A stretch of DNA of 64,000 nt from Albimonas pacifica (GCF_900113695.1 NZ_FOQH01000010.1:210936-274935); one strand, 5' to 3'; positions 27,103-35,992 are shown, counted from the stretch's first letter. Notes: a model not told the origin generated them from the sequence alone. Numbers and translations are program-made.

Positions 27103-27792
27103 ATGTCCTCCCGCACTCCCCGCGCCCGCCTGGTCTTCGCCCTCGTCATCGGCCTGGGCGGGGTGGCGATCCTCTGCGCCCTGGGGACCTGGCAGGTGCA
27201 GCGCCTGGCCTGGAAGGAGGGGCTGATCGCGGAACTGGAAGGGCGGCTCGCCGCCGCGCCCGAGGCCCTGCCCGAGGCGCCGACGGAGGCGCGGGACGAG
27301 TACCTGCGCGTCGCCGTGACCGGCGACTACCGGCCCGGCGAGATCCACGTCCTGACCTCGCGCAAGCCCTGGGGCCCCGGCTTCCGCATCGTCGCCCCCT
27401 TCGAGACCGAGGCCGGCCGGCGGATCCTGGTCGACCGCGGCTTCGTGCCGGAGACGGAAAAGGGCGCCGCGCGGACGCTGCCCGAGGGGGTCGAGGTCAC
27501 GGGCGCGCTGCTCTGGCCGCAGGAGGTCGACGGCTTCACCCCCGATCCGGACCGCGAGGCCAACATGTGGTTCGCCCGCGACCTGCCGGCGATGGCCCAG
27601 GCGCTGGACGCCGAGCCGATCCTGGTGGTGGCCGAGGCCGACCCCGCCGCCGCCCCCGACGCGCTGCCCGCCGCCTGGCCGCTGACGGTGAACCTGACCA
27701 ACGACCACCTGGAATACGCGATCACCTGGTTCGGTCTGGCCGCGGTCTGGGCCGGCATGTCCATCGCCTTCGGGATGCGCCGGCGGGCCTGA
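27103..27792 (+). CDS. SURF1 family cytochrome c oxidase assembly protein
   Basis: 229 residues with two terminal membrane helices (about 10-30 and 205-223) enclosing a periplasmic domain, the SURF1 layout. Conserved segments: ALGTWQVQRLAWKEGLI (about 27-43), GFRIVAPFETEAGRRILVDR, GFVPE, and NDHLEYAITWFGLAAVWAGM. The family assists haem A insertion into subunit I. Last gene of the cta cluster; subunit I (ctaD) is elsewhere, as in Paracoccus. Confidence 0.93.
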   Translation: MSSRTPRARLVFALVIGLGGVAILCALGTWQVQRLAWKEGLIAELEGRLAAAPEALPEAPTEARDEYLRVAVTGDYRPGEIHVLTSRKPWGPGFRIVAPFETEAGRRILVDRGFVPETEKGAARTLPEGVEVTGALLWPQEVDGFTPDPDREANMWFARDLPAMAQALDAEPILVVAEADPAAAPDALPAAWPLTVNLTNDHLEYAITWFGLAAVWAGMSIAFGMRRRA

Positions 27793-27823
27793 GCGGCGGG
27801 CGGCGCGCCCGCCGCCGGCGCGC

Positions 27824-27872
27824 GCCGGGTCGGCGGACGGCCCGCCCGCCCACCCCCGCCCGCCGACCCGGC
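27824..27872. repeat. Stem-loop with pyrimidine-rich loop after surf1 (repeat copy 1)
   Basis: 13-bp perfect stem (27824-27836 GCCGGGTCGGCGG with 27860-27872) enclosing a loop CGGCCCGCCCGCCCACCCCC. The same loop recurs at about 31278 after trkH with a different stem. It occupies the 317-base gap 27793-28109, in which I see no gene. Probably a terminator-type element spread as a repeat. Confidence 0.65.
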
Positions 27873-28109
27873 CCGCGCCGACGCCGCGGAGCGGGGCGCA
27901 GGGGGGCGGGCCTGGGCAGGGGCGCCCGGGGGCGTGCGGCCGGGGCCGCGGCGCCGCGCTGCGGCGTTACTGACCGTTCGGCCGGTCGACAAGGTCATCA
28001 GCCGGGCTTACGGCATGGTATGACTCGAACGAATCGGATCGACGCGCGCAGGCTGCAGGCTCCGCGAGGGCCGCGCCGCGCCGCACAACGAACGCTGAGG
28101 GAGACCTTC

Positions 28110-29156
28110 ATGCCCAAGGACCACCGCGCCCAGCCCGCCCCCGCGCATCCGTTCCCGGAGGCGCCGAAGCCGGGCGAGGTCCTCGAGGTCGCCCCCGGCC
28201 TCCTGTGGCTGCGCTTCAAGCTGCCCTTCGCGCTGAACCACGTGAACGTCTACCTGATCGAGGACGGCGCCGGCTGGGCCGCGGTCGACACCGGCATCGG
28301 CGACGACCTGACCCGCGAGGTCTGGGAGAGCCTGTTCGCCGGCCCCCTGAAGGGCCGTCCGCTGACCCGGCTGATCCTGACCCATCACCACCCCGACCAC
28401 ATGGGTTCGGCGGGGTGGCTGTCGGAGAAGTTCGGCATCCCGGTCCACATGACCGAGACCGAGTATTTCATGGGCCGCTACCTGGGCACCGGCCACGACG
28501 CGGTGCATGGCGACGCCCACCGGATCTTCTACCAGAACCACGGCATGACCGAGAGCGGCGCCGCCGCCGTCACCGGCCGCGGCCACATGTACCTGGAGAT
28601 GATCACCGGCCTGCCGTCCTCGTTCCACGCGCTGGAGCCGCGGGAGCCGTTCGAGATCGGCGGGCGGACCTTCCAGGTCCACACCGGCGGCGGGCACTCG
28701 TGGAACCAGGCGATGCTGCATTGCGAGGACGAGACTTTCTTCATCGCCGCCGACCAGGTGCTGGGGCGGATCACGCCCAACATCTCGGTGCATTCGGTGC
28801 AGCCGGACGGGGATCCGCTGGGGCGCTATCTCGACAGCCTCGCCTCGCTGCGCGCGGCGATCCCGGACGGCACGCTGACCCTGCCGGGCCACGACCTGCC
28901 GATCACCCACCTGCACCAGCGCATCGGCGAGCTGATCGCCCACCATGACGAGCGCTGCGACATCGTGCTGAACGCCTGCCGCGACAAGGTGCTGAGCTGC
29001 GCCGAGATCACCCCGATCCTGTTCACCCGGCAGATGGACGAGCACATGTTCTCCTTCGCCTTCTCCGAGACGCTGGCGCATGTGAACCGCCTGCTGCGCG
29101 AGGGGCGGCTGGTGGACGTGGGCGAGCCCGACGGGCCGCGCTTCCGCTCCGCCTGA
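28110..29156 (+). CDS. MBL-fold metallo-hydrolase
   Basis: 348-residue metallo-beta-lactamase-fold hydrolase. The metal site is complete: THHHPDHMG (about 91-99), the distal His in GGGHSWNQ, Asp in AADQVLG, and GHDLPITH. A C-terminal helical extension of about 85 residues resembles LACTB2/RNase-Z-like acyl hydrolases. Start at 28110, where GAGGGAGA precedes the ATG; longer upstream reading is GC artefact. Substrate unknown. No clear operon partner. Confidence 0.88.
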   Translation: MPKDHRAQPAPAHPFPEAPKPGEVLEVAPGLLWLRFKLPFALNHVNVYLIEDGAGWAAVDTGIGDDLTREVWESLFAGPLKGRPLTRLILTHHHPDHMGSAGWLSEKFGIPVHMTETEYFMGRYLGTGHDAVHGDAHRIFYQNHGMTESGAAAVTGRGHMYLEMITGLPSSFHALEPREPFEIGGRTFQVHTGGGHSWNQAMLHCEDETFFIAADQVLGRITPNISVHSVQPDGDPLGRYLDSLASLRAAIPDGTLTLPGHDLPITHLHQRIGELIAHHDERCDIVLNACRDKVLSCAEITPILFTRQMDEHMFSFAFSETLAHVNRLLREGRLVDVGEPDGPRFRSA

Positions 29157-29228
29157 GGGGCGCGCGGTTGACGGGGGCGGGCGGCCTCCTACCCTGAAGG
29201 CGTCAGCAACGGGGCGAAGGGGGCGCGC

Positions 29229-29888
29229 ATGGCCCGCGGCGAAGGGTTCGTGATCATCGGCCTGGGCACGTTCGGCACCACGGTGGCGACCGAGCTCGCC
29301 CGCGCCGGCGAGCATGTGCTGGGCATCGACCGGCACGAGCGGCACGTGGCGCGGGTGGCCGACGAGCTGTCGGAGGCGATCATCGCCGACGCCCGCGACG
29401 AGGACGCCTTGCGCGAGGCCGGCGTGGGCGCCTACGCCACCGTCATCGTCGGCATCGGCGAGGACCTGGAGGCGAGCCTGCTCGCCACCATGAACGCGCG
29501 CCTGCTGGGGGTGAAGCGGGTCTGGGTGAAGGCCAAGACCCGCACCCACCACCGCATCCTGCTCAAGATCGGCGCCGACCGGGTGATCCTGCCCGAGCAG
29601 GAGATCGGCCGCCACGCCGCCCAGGTGCTGCGCAATCCGCAGGTGCGCGACTACGTCAGCCTCGGGAACGGCTTCCATGTCGTCGAGTACGTCGCCTCCG
29701 AGGATATGGACGGCTGGACGCTGGATCGCCTGAAGCTCGACGATTACCAGGACCTGCGCGCGCTGGGCCTGATGCGGGGGACCGAGTTCGTGCCCTGCAC
29801 CTCCCCCGAGACGGAGCTGAAGGCCGAGGACAAGCTCCTCCTGCTGGGGCGGCGCGAGGATTTCCGCCGCTTCGGCGACGTGCTCTGA
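29229..29888 (+). CDS. Potassium uptake regulatory subunit, TrkA/KtrA family
   Basis: Cytosolic nucleotide-gated regulator of the adjacent TrkH-type K+ channel. 219 residues: N-terminal RCK_N domain with Rossmann motif GLGTFGTTVA (about 9-18) and the acidic GID binding the ribose, and C-terminal RCK_C (about 140-219). The single RCK repeat matches KtrA rather than the duplicated E. coli TrkA. Ends 7 bases before the trkH-like gene. Confidence 0.92.
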   Translation: MARGEGFVIIGLGTFGTTVATELARAGEHVLGIDRHERHVARVADELSEAIIADARDEDALREAGVGAYATVIVGIGEDLEASLLATMNARLLGVKRVWVKAKTRTHHRILLKIGADRVILPEQEIGRHAAQVLRNPQVRDYVSLGNGFHVVEYVASEDMDGWTLDRLKLDDYQDLRALGLMRGTEFVPCTSPETELKAEDKLLLLGRREDFRRFGDVL

Positions 29889-29895
29889 GCGGCCG

Positions 29896-31233
29896 ATGGC
29901 GAAGGGGCAGGCGGTGTTCCGAAAGCGGGTGCGGCTGCCCCCTCCGGCGGCGCTGGCGCTGCTCTACGCCGCGCTGGTGGCGCTGGGGGCGGGGCTGCTG
30001 AGCCTGCCGGGCGCGACGGTCGAGCCGATCGGCTGGGGGGACGCGCTGTTCACCTCGGCCTCGGCCGTCACGGTCACGGGGCTGGCGGTGGTCGACACCG
30101 GCACGGGCTTCACTCTGTTCGGGCAGGCGGTGATCCTGGGGCTGATCCAGCTCGGCGGGCTGGGGCTGATGACCTTCGCGGCGCTGGTGCTGACCATGCT
30201 GGGGCGGCCGATGGGGTTCTCGTCGCGCAGCTTCCTGCGCGAGGACCTCAACCAGACCTCGATCTCCGAGCTGTTCCGGCTGGTGCGCCTGATCCTGAAG
30301 GTGGTGCTGGTCTGCGAGGCCGCGGGCGCCGCCGCCCTGGCGGCGGTCTTCGTGCCGGCGGAGGGGCTTTGGCCGGGCCTGTGGTCGGCGGTCTTCCACT
30401 CGGTCTCGGCCTTCAACAACGCGGGGTTCTCGCTCTATTCCGACAGCCTCTCGGGCTTCGCGGCGAACCCGGTGGTGAACCTCGCGACGCCGGCCCTGCT
30501 GATCGTGGGGGGGCTGGGCTACATGGTGCTGCACGAGATCCTGAACCGCACGCCCTGGCGCGCGATGAGCCTGCATTCCAAGCTGACGCTGATCGGCACG
30601 GGCGCGCTGCTGGCCTGGGGCATGGTCGCCTTCGCGGCGCTGGAGTGGACCAACCCCGGCACGCTCGGCCCGATGCCCTGGTGGGAGAAGCTGATGGCGA
30701 GCTGGTTCCAGTCCGCCACCACCCGCACCGCGGGCTTCAACACGGTCGACATCGGGGCGCTGCACGACTCGACGGCGCTGATGTTCATGTCGCTGATGAT
30801 GATCGGGGGCGGCTCGACCTCGACCGCGGGGGGAATCAAGGTCACCACCTTCATCGTCCTGATCCTCGCCACCGTCGCCTTCTTCCGCAGGCGCGACACG
30901 CTGCACGCCTTCGGCCGCTCGCTGGGGGTGGACGAGGTGATGAAGGTGCTGGCGCTGGCGATGGTCAGCCTGCTGACGGTGATGGGGGCGACCTTCGTGC
31001 TGTCGGTGATGCACGACGGGGAGTTCCTGGACCTGGCCTTCGAGACGGTCTCGGCCTTCGCCACCGTGGGCCTGTCGCGGGGGGCCACGGGGGAGCTCGA
31101 CGGGCTCGGCCGGGCCGCGGTGGTGTTCCTGATGTTCGTGGGGCGCGTCGGTCCGCTGACGCTGGGCTTCTTCCTGGCCACCCAGGCGCCCCCGCGGGTG
31201 CGCTATCCCGGCGGGCGGGTGTTCCTGGGCTGA
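29896..31233 (+). CDS. Potassium transporter, TrkH/KtrB family
   Basis: K+ channel-like uptake protein, 445 residues with four M1-P-M2 repeats. The four filter glycines are visible: TVTGLAVVDTG (about 55), FNNAGFSLYSD (about 175), TTRTAGFNTVDI (about 278) and FATVGLSRGATG (about 390). Length is KtrB-like. It forms a two-gene operon with the upstream KtrA-like gene and is followed by a long hairpin at 31251. Confidence 0.94.
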   Translation: MAKGQAVFRKRVRLPPPAALALLYAALVALGAGLLSLPGATVEPIGWGDALFTSASAVTVTGLAVVDTGTGFTLFGQAVILGLIQLGGLGLMTFAALVLTMLGRPMGFSSRSFLREDLNQTSISELFRLVRLILKVVLVCEAAGAAALAAVFVPAEGLWPGLWSAVFHSVSAFNNAGFSLYSDSLSGFAANPVVNLATPALLIVGGLGYMVLHEILNRTPWRAMSLHSKLTLIGTGALLAWGMVAFAALEWTNPGTLGPMPWWEKLMASWFQSATTRTAGFNTVDIGALHDSTALMFMSLMMIGGGSTSTAGGIKVTTFIVLILATVAFFRRRDTLHAFGRSLGVDEVMKVLALAMVSLLTVMGATFVLSVMHDGEFLDLAFETVSAFATVGLSRGATGELDGLGRAAVVFLMFVGRVGPLTLGFFLATQAPPRVRYPGGRVFLG

Positions 31234-31250
31234 GCCGGAAGGGGGCGCGA

Positions 31251-31325
31251 GGCGCCGGCGCGCGCCGACCCGGCGGTCGGCCCGCCCGCCCACCCCCGCC
31301 CACCGGCCCGGCGCGCGCCGGCGCC
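31251..31325. terminator. Long stem-loop after the trkH gene (repeat copy 2)
   Basis: A 17-bp perfect inverted repeat (31251-31267 GGCGCCGGCGCGCGCCG with 31309-31325) closes a 41-base loop whose core CGGCCCGCCCGCCCACCCCC is identical to that at 27838. It lies between convergent genes (trkH on plus, a TPP enzyme on minus) and would act in both directions. Confidence 0.65.
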
Positions 31326-31359
31326 GCAGACGTTGCGTCTGGGGGCAGGGGGGAGGGCG

Positions 31360-31377
31360 CCCGGGCTTGACCCGGGG
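31360..31377. repeat. CCCGGGCTTGACCCGGGG extragenic palindrome, copy A
   Basis: Single copy of the palindromic unit CCCGGG-CTTGA-CCCGGGG, seen again at 34491-34586, 50838-50863 and 53121-53250. Located in the convergent gap 31234-31508. Such units behave as REP-like dispersed repeats. Confidence 0.65.
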
Positions 31378-31508
31378 CCCCCGACGGCCGGCAGGGGGCG
31401 CGGGCCTTGCCGGAAGGGCGCCGCGCCCGCCACGGGCCCAAGCCCGCCCGCAGGGCGCCTGTGGGCCCGGGAATCCCCGGCCCGAGGGCCGGGGAGGATT
31501 GCGAAGAG

Positions 31509-33059
31509 TCAGATCCGGGCTTCGATCAGGAACGGGCCCTTGGTCTTCATGGCGTGGTCGAGGAGCTTGCAGAACTCCTCGATCGTCTCGGCGCGGCCGC
31601 CGTCGACGCCCATGCCCTTCGCCATCAGCACCCAGTCGAGGTCGGGACGGTCCAGGTCCAGCATCCGCCGGGCGTTCTCGCCGAAGTCGTTGACGCCGAC
31701 GTTGCGCATCTCGCCCTGCAGGATCGCGTACTTGCGGTTGGCGTAGACGATGGTGACCACGTCCAGCTCCTCGCGCGCCTGGGTCCACAGGCCCTGCACC
31801 GTGTACATGCCCGAGCCGTCGGCCTGCATCGCCACCACCTTGCGGTCGGGGCAGGCGATGCCGGCGCCGATGGCGAGCGGGATGCCCTCGCCGATGGCGC
31901 CGCCGGTGAGGGGCAGGTGGTCGTGGGGGTGCAGGCCGGGGGAGAGCGCCGCCAGCGGGCCGGCGGAGGTCACCGACTCCTCGACCACGATCGCGTTCTG
32001 AGGCAGGCGCCGGGCCACGGCGGCGGCGATGGTGGCCGGCGTCAGGGCGCCGGTGGGCTCGGCGATCTCGTTCTGCACGAAGGCGTTGGCCTTGAAGGGG
32101 GACTTGGCGGTCAGGCCGATGGCCTCGGCGAGCTGCTGCAGCGCGGCCTCGAGATCATGCTCGTGCTCGGCGACCTGGATCACCTCCGCCGCGTCGGGCA
32201 GCGGCGAGGAGGGCTTGCCGGGGTAGCCGAAGAACACCGCCGGCTTCTTCGCGCCGATGCAGATCGCGACCTCGACATGCTCCAGCGCCTGGATCGCCAT
32301 GTCGACGTTGTAGGGGGTCATCCGCACGGCCACCCGGCCGGCGCCGCGCTGGCCGCGGTCGGACTGGGGGTGGAAGAGGTCGGCGCCGGTCGCCAGCGCG
32401 ATGCGGCCCGCCCACTCCAGCGCCCGCTCGCGCAGCGCGCGGTGCTGCAGGAACAGCGCGCAGCGCTTGCCGGACTTCAGCGCCTGGGCGGCGGCCTTCA
32501 GCGGGCCCTCGTCGATGGCGGGCGGGACCGGCATCGGCAGCTTGGAGGGGGTGCGCGCCTCGACCTCGCCCCAGGCGGAGTCGGCGGGCAGGATCAGGGT
32601 GACGGGGCCGCGGGTGGCGATGGACTGGGTCCAGGCTTCTTCCGTCTTCGGGCCCACGTCCTCGGGCGAGGTGGCGCGCCCGACCCAGTGCGACATCGGC
32701 CAGGCCAGCCCGTCGATGTCCGAGGTCAGCGGCGCGTCGGCGGCCAGGTGCCACGAGGCATGGTCGCCCGGCACGTTGATCATCGGCGTGCGCGCGCGCC
32801 GGGCGTTGTGCATGTTCGCCAGACCGTTGGCGAGGCCCGGCCCCGTGTGCAGCAGCGTCACCGCCGGCTTGTCGGCCATGCGTGCGTAGCCGTCGGCGGC
32901 GCCGGTCACCACGCCCTCGAACAGGCCCAGCACGCAGCGGAGCTGGGGCTTGCGGTCGAGGGCCGCGACGAAGTGCATTTCGGACGTGCCGGGGTTGGAG
33001 AAGCACACGTCCACGTCGTTCGCCAGCAGCGTGTCGCAGAGAAGGTCGGCGCCGTTCAT
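31509..33059 (-). CDS. Thiamine-diphosphate-dependent enzyme, acetolactate-synthase large-subunit type
   Basis: 516-residue ThDP enzyme with the three-domain POX/ALS architecture. The catalytic Glu lies in GLFEGVVTGAADGYARMA (about residue 49); the Mg/ThDP site is QADGSGMYTVQGLWTQ ending NRKYAIL (about 415-450). The usual GDG is ADG here. It resembles 'IlvX-like' and benzoylformate-decarboxylase-like proteins that are not biosynthetic AHAS, and no ilvN is adjacent. Divergent from two split ThDP decarboxylase genes, so it may act in the same pathway. Reaction unknown. Confidence 0.85.
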   Translation of the reverse strand: MNGADLLCDTLLANDVDVCFSNPGTSEMHFVAALDRKPQLRCVLGLFEGVVTGAADGYARMADKPAVTLLHTGPGLANGLANMHNARRARTPMINVPGDHASWHLAADAPLTSDIDGLAWPMSHWVGRATSPEDVGPKTEEAWTQSIATRGPVTLILPADSAWGEVEARTPSKLPMPVPPAIDEGPLKAAAQALKSGKRCALFLQHRALRERALEWAGRIALATGADLFHPQSDRGQRGAGRVAVRMTPYNVDMAIQALEHVEVAICIGAKKPAVFFGYPGKPSSPLPDAAEVIQVAEHEHDLEAALQQLAEAIGLTAKSPFKANAFVQNEIAEPTGALTPATIAAAVARRLPQNAIVVEESVTSAGPLAALSPGLHPHDHLPLTGGAIGEGIPLAIGAGIACPDRKVVAMQADGSGMYTVQGLWTQAREELDVVTIVYANRKYAILQGEMRNVGVNDFGENARRMLDLDRPDLDWVLMAKGMGVDGGRAETIEEFCKLLDHAMKTKGPFLIEARI

Positions 33060-33343
33060 CGGTCTTGGCTCCAGGGTCTTGGGGGGCGCGGCGCGGCAGG
33101 GCGTCGGGCGTCGGGAAGGAAACCGCCGCCGGCAGGGCCGCGGCGGAAGGAGGGCGGCCGAAAGTGGACCGGCCGGCCGGTGGATGTCGAGAGCAATCGT
33201 CGACAGTTCGCGCCGACAAGGCTTCCCCCCCGCGCGCCGGGCGCCCTAGGCTGCGCCGTGAACGCCCCGGCGAGGGCGAAGCCGCACGGACGTCCCCTGC
33301 GCCGCGCGCGGCGCCGGCCGCGGCGCCTGACGGGAGGACCGAA

Positions 33344-33880
33344 TTGACCGACGCCCCACCCCTGTCCACCGAGGCGGCCGCCTGGCCCGCCCAGCTCTAC
33401 GCCGCGCTGAAAAGCGCCGGCGTGCGCCATGCCTCCTACGTGCCCGACGCGGGCCATGCCGAGCTGATCCGCCGCTTCCAGCAGGATCCCGAGGCGATCG
33501 AGGTGATGCTCTCGACCGAGGAGGAGGGGGTGGCGCTGGCCTGCGGCGCCTGGCTCGGCGGGATGCGCTCGGTGGTGCTGATGCAGTCCTCGGGCGTCGG
33601 CAACTGCATCAACATGCTGTCGCTGCCGGCGCAGGCGCGGATGCCGCTGCTGATGCTGGTGACGATGCGGGGCGAGTGGGGCGAGTTCAATCCCTGGCAG
33701 GTCCCGATGAGCCGCGCGGTCCAGCCGACGCTGGAGGCGATGGGCATGACCGTGCTGCGGGTCGAGGCCGCGCAGGACGTGGCCCCCACCGTCGCCCAGG
33801 CTGCCGCGATGGCCTACGGGGCCGACCAGCGCATCGCCGTGCTGCTGGGACAGAAGCTGCTGGGAGCGAAGACATGGTGA
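33344..33880 (+). CDS. ThDP-dependent decarboxylase, N-terminal (PYR) subunit, sulfopyruvate/phosphonopyruvate type
   Basis: 178-residue protein carrying only the pyrimidine-binding half of a ThDP decarboxylase: YVPDAGHAELIRRF, catalytic-type Glu in STEEEGVALACGAWLGG (about 55-70) and SGVGNCINMLSLPAQARMPL. This is the layout of ComD (sulfopyruvate decarboxylase alpha). The start is a TTG at 33344 with GGGAGGA five bases upstream; no ATG fits. Overlaps the beta gene by 7 bases. Substrate inferred only from family. Confidence 0.82.
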   Translation: MTDAPPLSTEAAAWPAQLYAALKSAGVRHASYVPDAGHAELIRRFQQDPEAIEVMLSTEEEGVALACGAWLGGMRSVVLMQSSGVGNCINMLSLPAQARMPLLMLVTMRGEWGEFNPWQVPMSRAVQPTLEAMGMTVLRVEAAQDVAPTVAQAAAMAYGADQRIAVLLGQKLLGAKTW

Positions 33881-34473
33881 GCCAGACCGTCGAGCGTCGC
33901 GCCGCCGTCGCCGCCCTGCTGGCGGAGCGCGGAGAGGGCGAGGCCCGGGCCCTGGTGGTCAGCGGCCTCGGCTCGCCGACCTGGGACCTGCACGCCGCCG
34001 GCGACGTGCCGGAGAACTTCTACCTGTGGGGCGCCATGGGCGGCGCCGCGATGGTGGCGCTGGGCGTCGCCCAGGCGCAGCCCGCCCGCCGGGTGATCGC
34101 CCTGACCGGCGACGGCGAGCAGTTGATGGCGCTGGGCGCGCTGGCCACCATCGGGGCCGCCAAGCCCTCGAACCTGACTGTGGTGGTGCTGGACAACGAG
34201 CACTACGCCGAGACCGGCGCCCAGCCCTCCCACACCGGCCGGGGCGTGGACATGGCCGAGGTCGCCCGCGCCTGCGGCTTCGCCGAGACCGCCGTCGCGC
34301 GCAGCCTCTCGGAGGTCGAAACGCTGGGCGCCCGCCTGGCGGAGCCCGCCAACGGCCCCCGCCTCTTCGTGGTGAAGATCGGGGTCGAGGCGCCCCCCCG
34401 CTCGTTGCCGACGCGGGACGCGCCGTATCTCAAGACCCGGTTCCGGGAGGCGCTGGGCTTCAAGCCCGGCTGA
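33874..34473 (+). CDS. ThDP-dependent decarboxylase, C-terminal (PP) subunit
   Basis: 199-residue partner of the preceding gene. It holds the diphosphate/Mg motif GDGEQLMALGALATIGA continuing to DNEHYAETG (about 88-120), and WGAMGGAAMVALGVAQA before it. Equivalent to ComE or the C-terminal half of phosphonopyruvate decarboxylase. The ATG lies inside the alpha gene's last codons, with GGGAGCG ahead. An aldehyde product would be expected, but no aldehyde dehydrogenase is adjacent. Confidence 0.85.
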   Translation: MVSQTVERRAAVAALLAERGEGEARALVVSGLGSPTWDLHAAGDVPENFYLWGAMGGAAMVALGVAQAQPARRVIALTGDGEQLMALGALATIGAAKPSNLTVVVLDNEHYAETGAQPSHTGRGVDMAEVARACGFAETAVARSLSEVETLGARLAEPANGPRLFVVKIGVEAPPRSLPTRDAPYLKTRFREALGFKPG

Positions 34474-34490
34474 AACCTCGCCGGCCGAGC

Positions 34491-34586
34491 GCGCCCCGGG
34501 CCTGACCCGGGGCCTCGTGCCCGCCGTCCTCCACGGCGTCCGGCGCGGGCGTCTCGCAGAGGCCCCGGGTCAGGCCTGGGGCGCGC
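34491..34586. repeat. Paired extragenic palindrome between convergent genes, copy B
   Basis: Two copies of the GCGCCCCGGGCCTGACCCGG unit in opposite orientation (34491-34516 and 34559-34586) form an inverted pair with a 42-base middle. Each copy is itself palindromic. It fills the gap between the convergent decarboxylase and deacetylase genes and could end transcription from both sides. Confidence 0.75.
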
Positions 34587-34607
34587 GTGGGGCGGGCGGC
34601 GCGCCTC

Positions 34608-35498
34608 TCAAGCCGGCGGGTGGAGGGAGGCGTAGTGCGCCGCCACCTGGCCCGGCGTGGTGATCCACAGCTTGTCGCGGAAGGCCGCGACATGGGCCAG
34701 CGCCCGGCGCAGGGCGCGCAGGCGGTAGGGCTGGCCGATGACGAACGGGTGCAGGACGATCGTGTAGACCAGCGGGTATTTCCCGGACTGGAACAGCATC
34801 TCGTCGAACTGGTCGACCATCATCCGCTCGAAATCCGCGGCGCCCTGCTGGCGGAACACCATGGCCGGGCTGTCGTTGACCTCGATGGAATAGGGCACCG
34901 AGAGCAGCGGCCCCGAGCGGGTGCGCATCCAGAACGGCTGGTCGTCGGCGGGCCAGTCGAGCACATAGTCCAGCCCCGCCTCCTTCAGCAGGTCGAGCGT
35001 CACCGGGGTCTGGGCGAGATACGGGCCAAGCCAGCCCTTCGGCGCGGTCCCGGCGAAGGCGCGGATCGCCGCGAGGCTCTCCTCGATCAGGGCGCGTTCC
35101 TCGGCTTCGGGCAGCGTGTCCTGCCGCTCGGCGTTGGTGCGGCCGTGGCCGACGAACTCGTCGCCCCGCTCCAGGATCCGCTCGGCGATGCGGGCGTGGC
35201 GGTCGAGCAGCAGCGAGTTGAAGTTGTGCGAGGCCGGAAACCCCAGCTCGTCCAGCAGGTCAAACAGATACCACTGCCCGACCCGGTTGCCGTATTCCCG
35301 CCAGGCGTAGTTGCGGGTGGTCTGCGGCGCCCCGACCTGGGCGCTGTCCGAGCCCAGCCCGTCGAGGTAGCTGAACACCTCGATGTTGTTGCAGATGCAG
35401 ACCGCGAGGCGCTTGCCCTCCGGCCAGGAGAAATCCGGCCGGTCGGGCAGGGCCGAGAAGCCGAAGCGGTCGTGGGTCTTGAGGTCGATCATCGGCAT
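34608..35498 (-). CDS. Polysaccharide-deacetylase-family hydrolase, PuuE-like
   Basis: 296-residue member of the NodB/CE4 superfamily, closest in pattern to PuuE-type allantoinases and cyclic-amide or formamide hydrolases rather than sugar deacetylases: DFSWPEGKRLAVCICNNIEV, NYAWREYGNRVGQWYLFDLL, EFVGHGRTNAERQDTLPEAE (metal His, about 112) and TIVLHPFVIGQPYR near 250. Last gene of a minus-strand run that begins with molybdenum hydroxylase genes; it starts 11 bases after the FeS subunit stop. Ring opening or N-deformylation is a reasonable inference. Confidence 0.83.
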   Translation of the reverse strand: MPMIDLKTHDRFGFSALPDRPDFSWPEGKRLAVCICNNIEVFSYLDGLGSDSAQVGAPQTTRNYAWREYGNRVGQWYLFDLLDELGFPASHNFNSLLLDRHARIAERILERGDEFVGHGRTNAERQDTLPEAEERALIEESLAAIRAFAGTAPKGWLGPYLAQTPVTLDLLKEAGLDYVLDWPADDQPFWMRTRSGPLLSVPYSIEVNDSPAMVFRQQGAADFERMMVDQFDEMLFQSGKYPLVYTIVLHPFVIGQPYRLRALRRALAHVAAFRDKLWITTPGQVAAHYASLHPPA

Positions 35499-35509
35499 GG
35501 CGGTTCCCT

Positions 35510-35992
35510 TCAGGCGGGGGCGGCGGTCCGGGCCCCGGCCCAGGCGCGCACCGCCTTGAGGATGTTCACATAGCCCGTGCAGCGGCAGAGGTTGGAGGAG
35601 AGGACCTCGACCAGCTCCTCGTCGCTCATCTCCGGGTCCCGCTCCAGCGCCGCCACCGCCAGCATCAGGAAGCCGGGCGTGCAGAAGCCGCACTGCAGGG
35701 CGTGGTGGTCGATGAAGCTCTGCTGGAGGGGATGCAGCGTCTCGCCCTCGGCCAGGCCCTCGACGGTGCGGATCTGCGCGCCCTCGGCCTGGTGGGCGAA
35801 CATCAGGCAGGACCGGACGGGGGCGCCGTCGACGATCACCGTGCAGGCGCCGCAGACGCCATGCTCGCAGCCCAGGTGCGTGCCGGTCAGGCGGCAGTCC
35901 TCGCGCAGCGCGTCGGCGAGGGTTTTTCTATGCTCCACCTCGATCGCGTGAGGCCGGCCGTTCACGGTCAGGGTGACGGGATGCTTGCTCAT
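35510..35992 (-). CDS. (2Fe-2S)-binding small subunit of a molybdenum hydroxylase (CoxS/XdhC-type)
   Basis: 160-residue electron-transfer subunit. Plant-type cluster cysteines are in GCEHGVCGACTVIVDG (about 42-57) with a fourth near CLMF (about 62). The second cluster is in QCGFCTPGFLM and SSNLCRCTGYVNIL (about 100-140). Typical of xanthine-dehydrogenase-family small subunits. Its ATG overlaps the FAD subunit stop by 4 bases (ATGA). Confidence 0.95.
   Translation of the reverse strand: MSKHPVTLTVNGRPHAIEVEHRKTLADALREDCRLTGTHLGCEHGVCGACTVIVDGAPVRSCLMFAHQAEGAQIRTVEGLAEGETLHPLQQSFIDHHALQCGFCTPGFLMLAVAALERDPEMSDEELVEVLSSNLCRCTGYVNILKAVRAWAGARTAAPA

Noticed and set aside
23214..27792. Missing cytochrome oxidase subunit I in the cta operon as an anomaly
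   Set aside because: Separate location of ctaD is normal in Paracoccus/Rhodobacter relatives.
31509..33059. Biosynthetic acetohydroxyacid synthase (ilvB)
   Set aside because: No regulatory subunit gene adjacent, shorter than typical IlvB, and atypical ThDP motif; catabolic or unknown ThDP enzyme is more likely.
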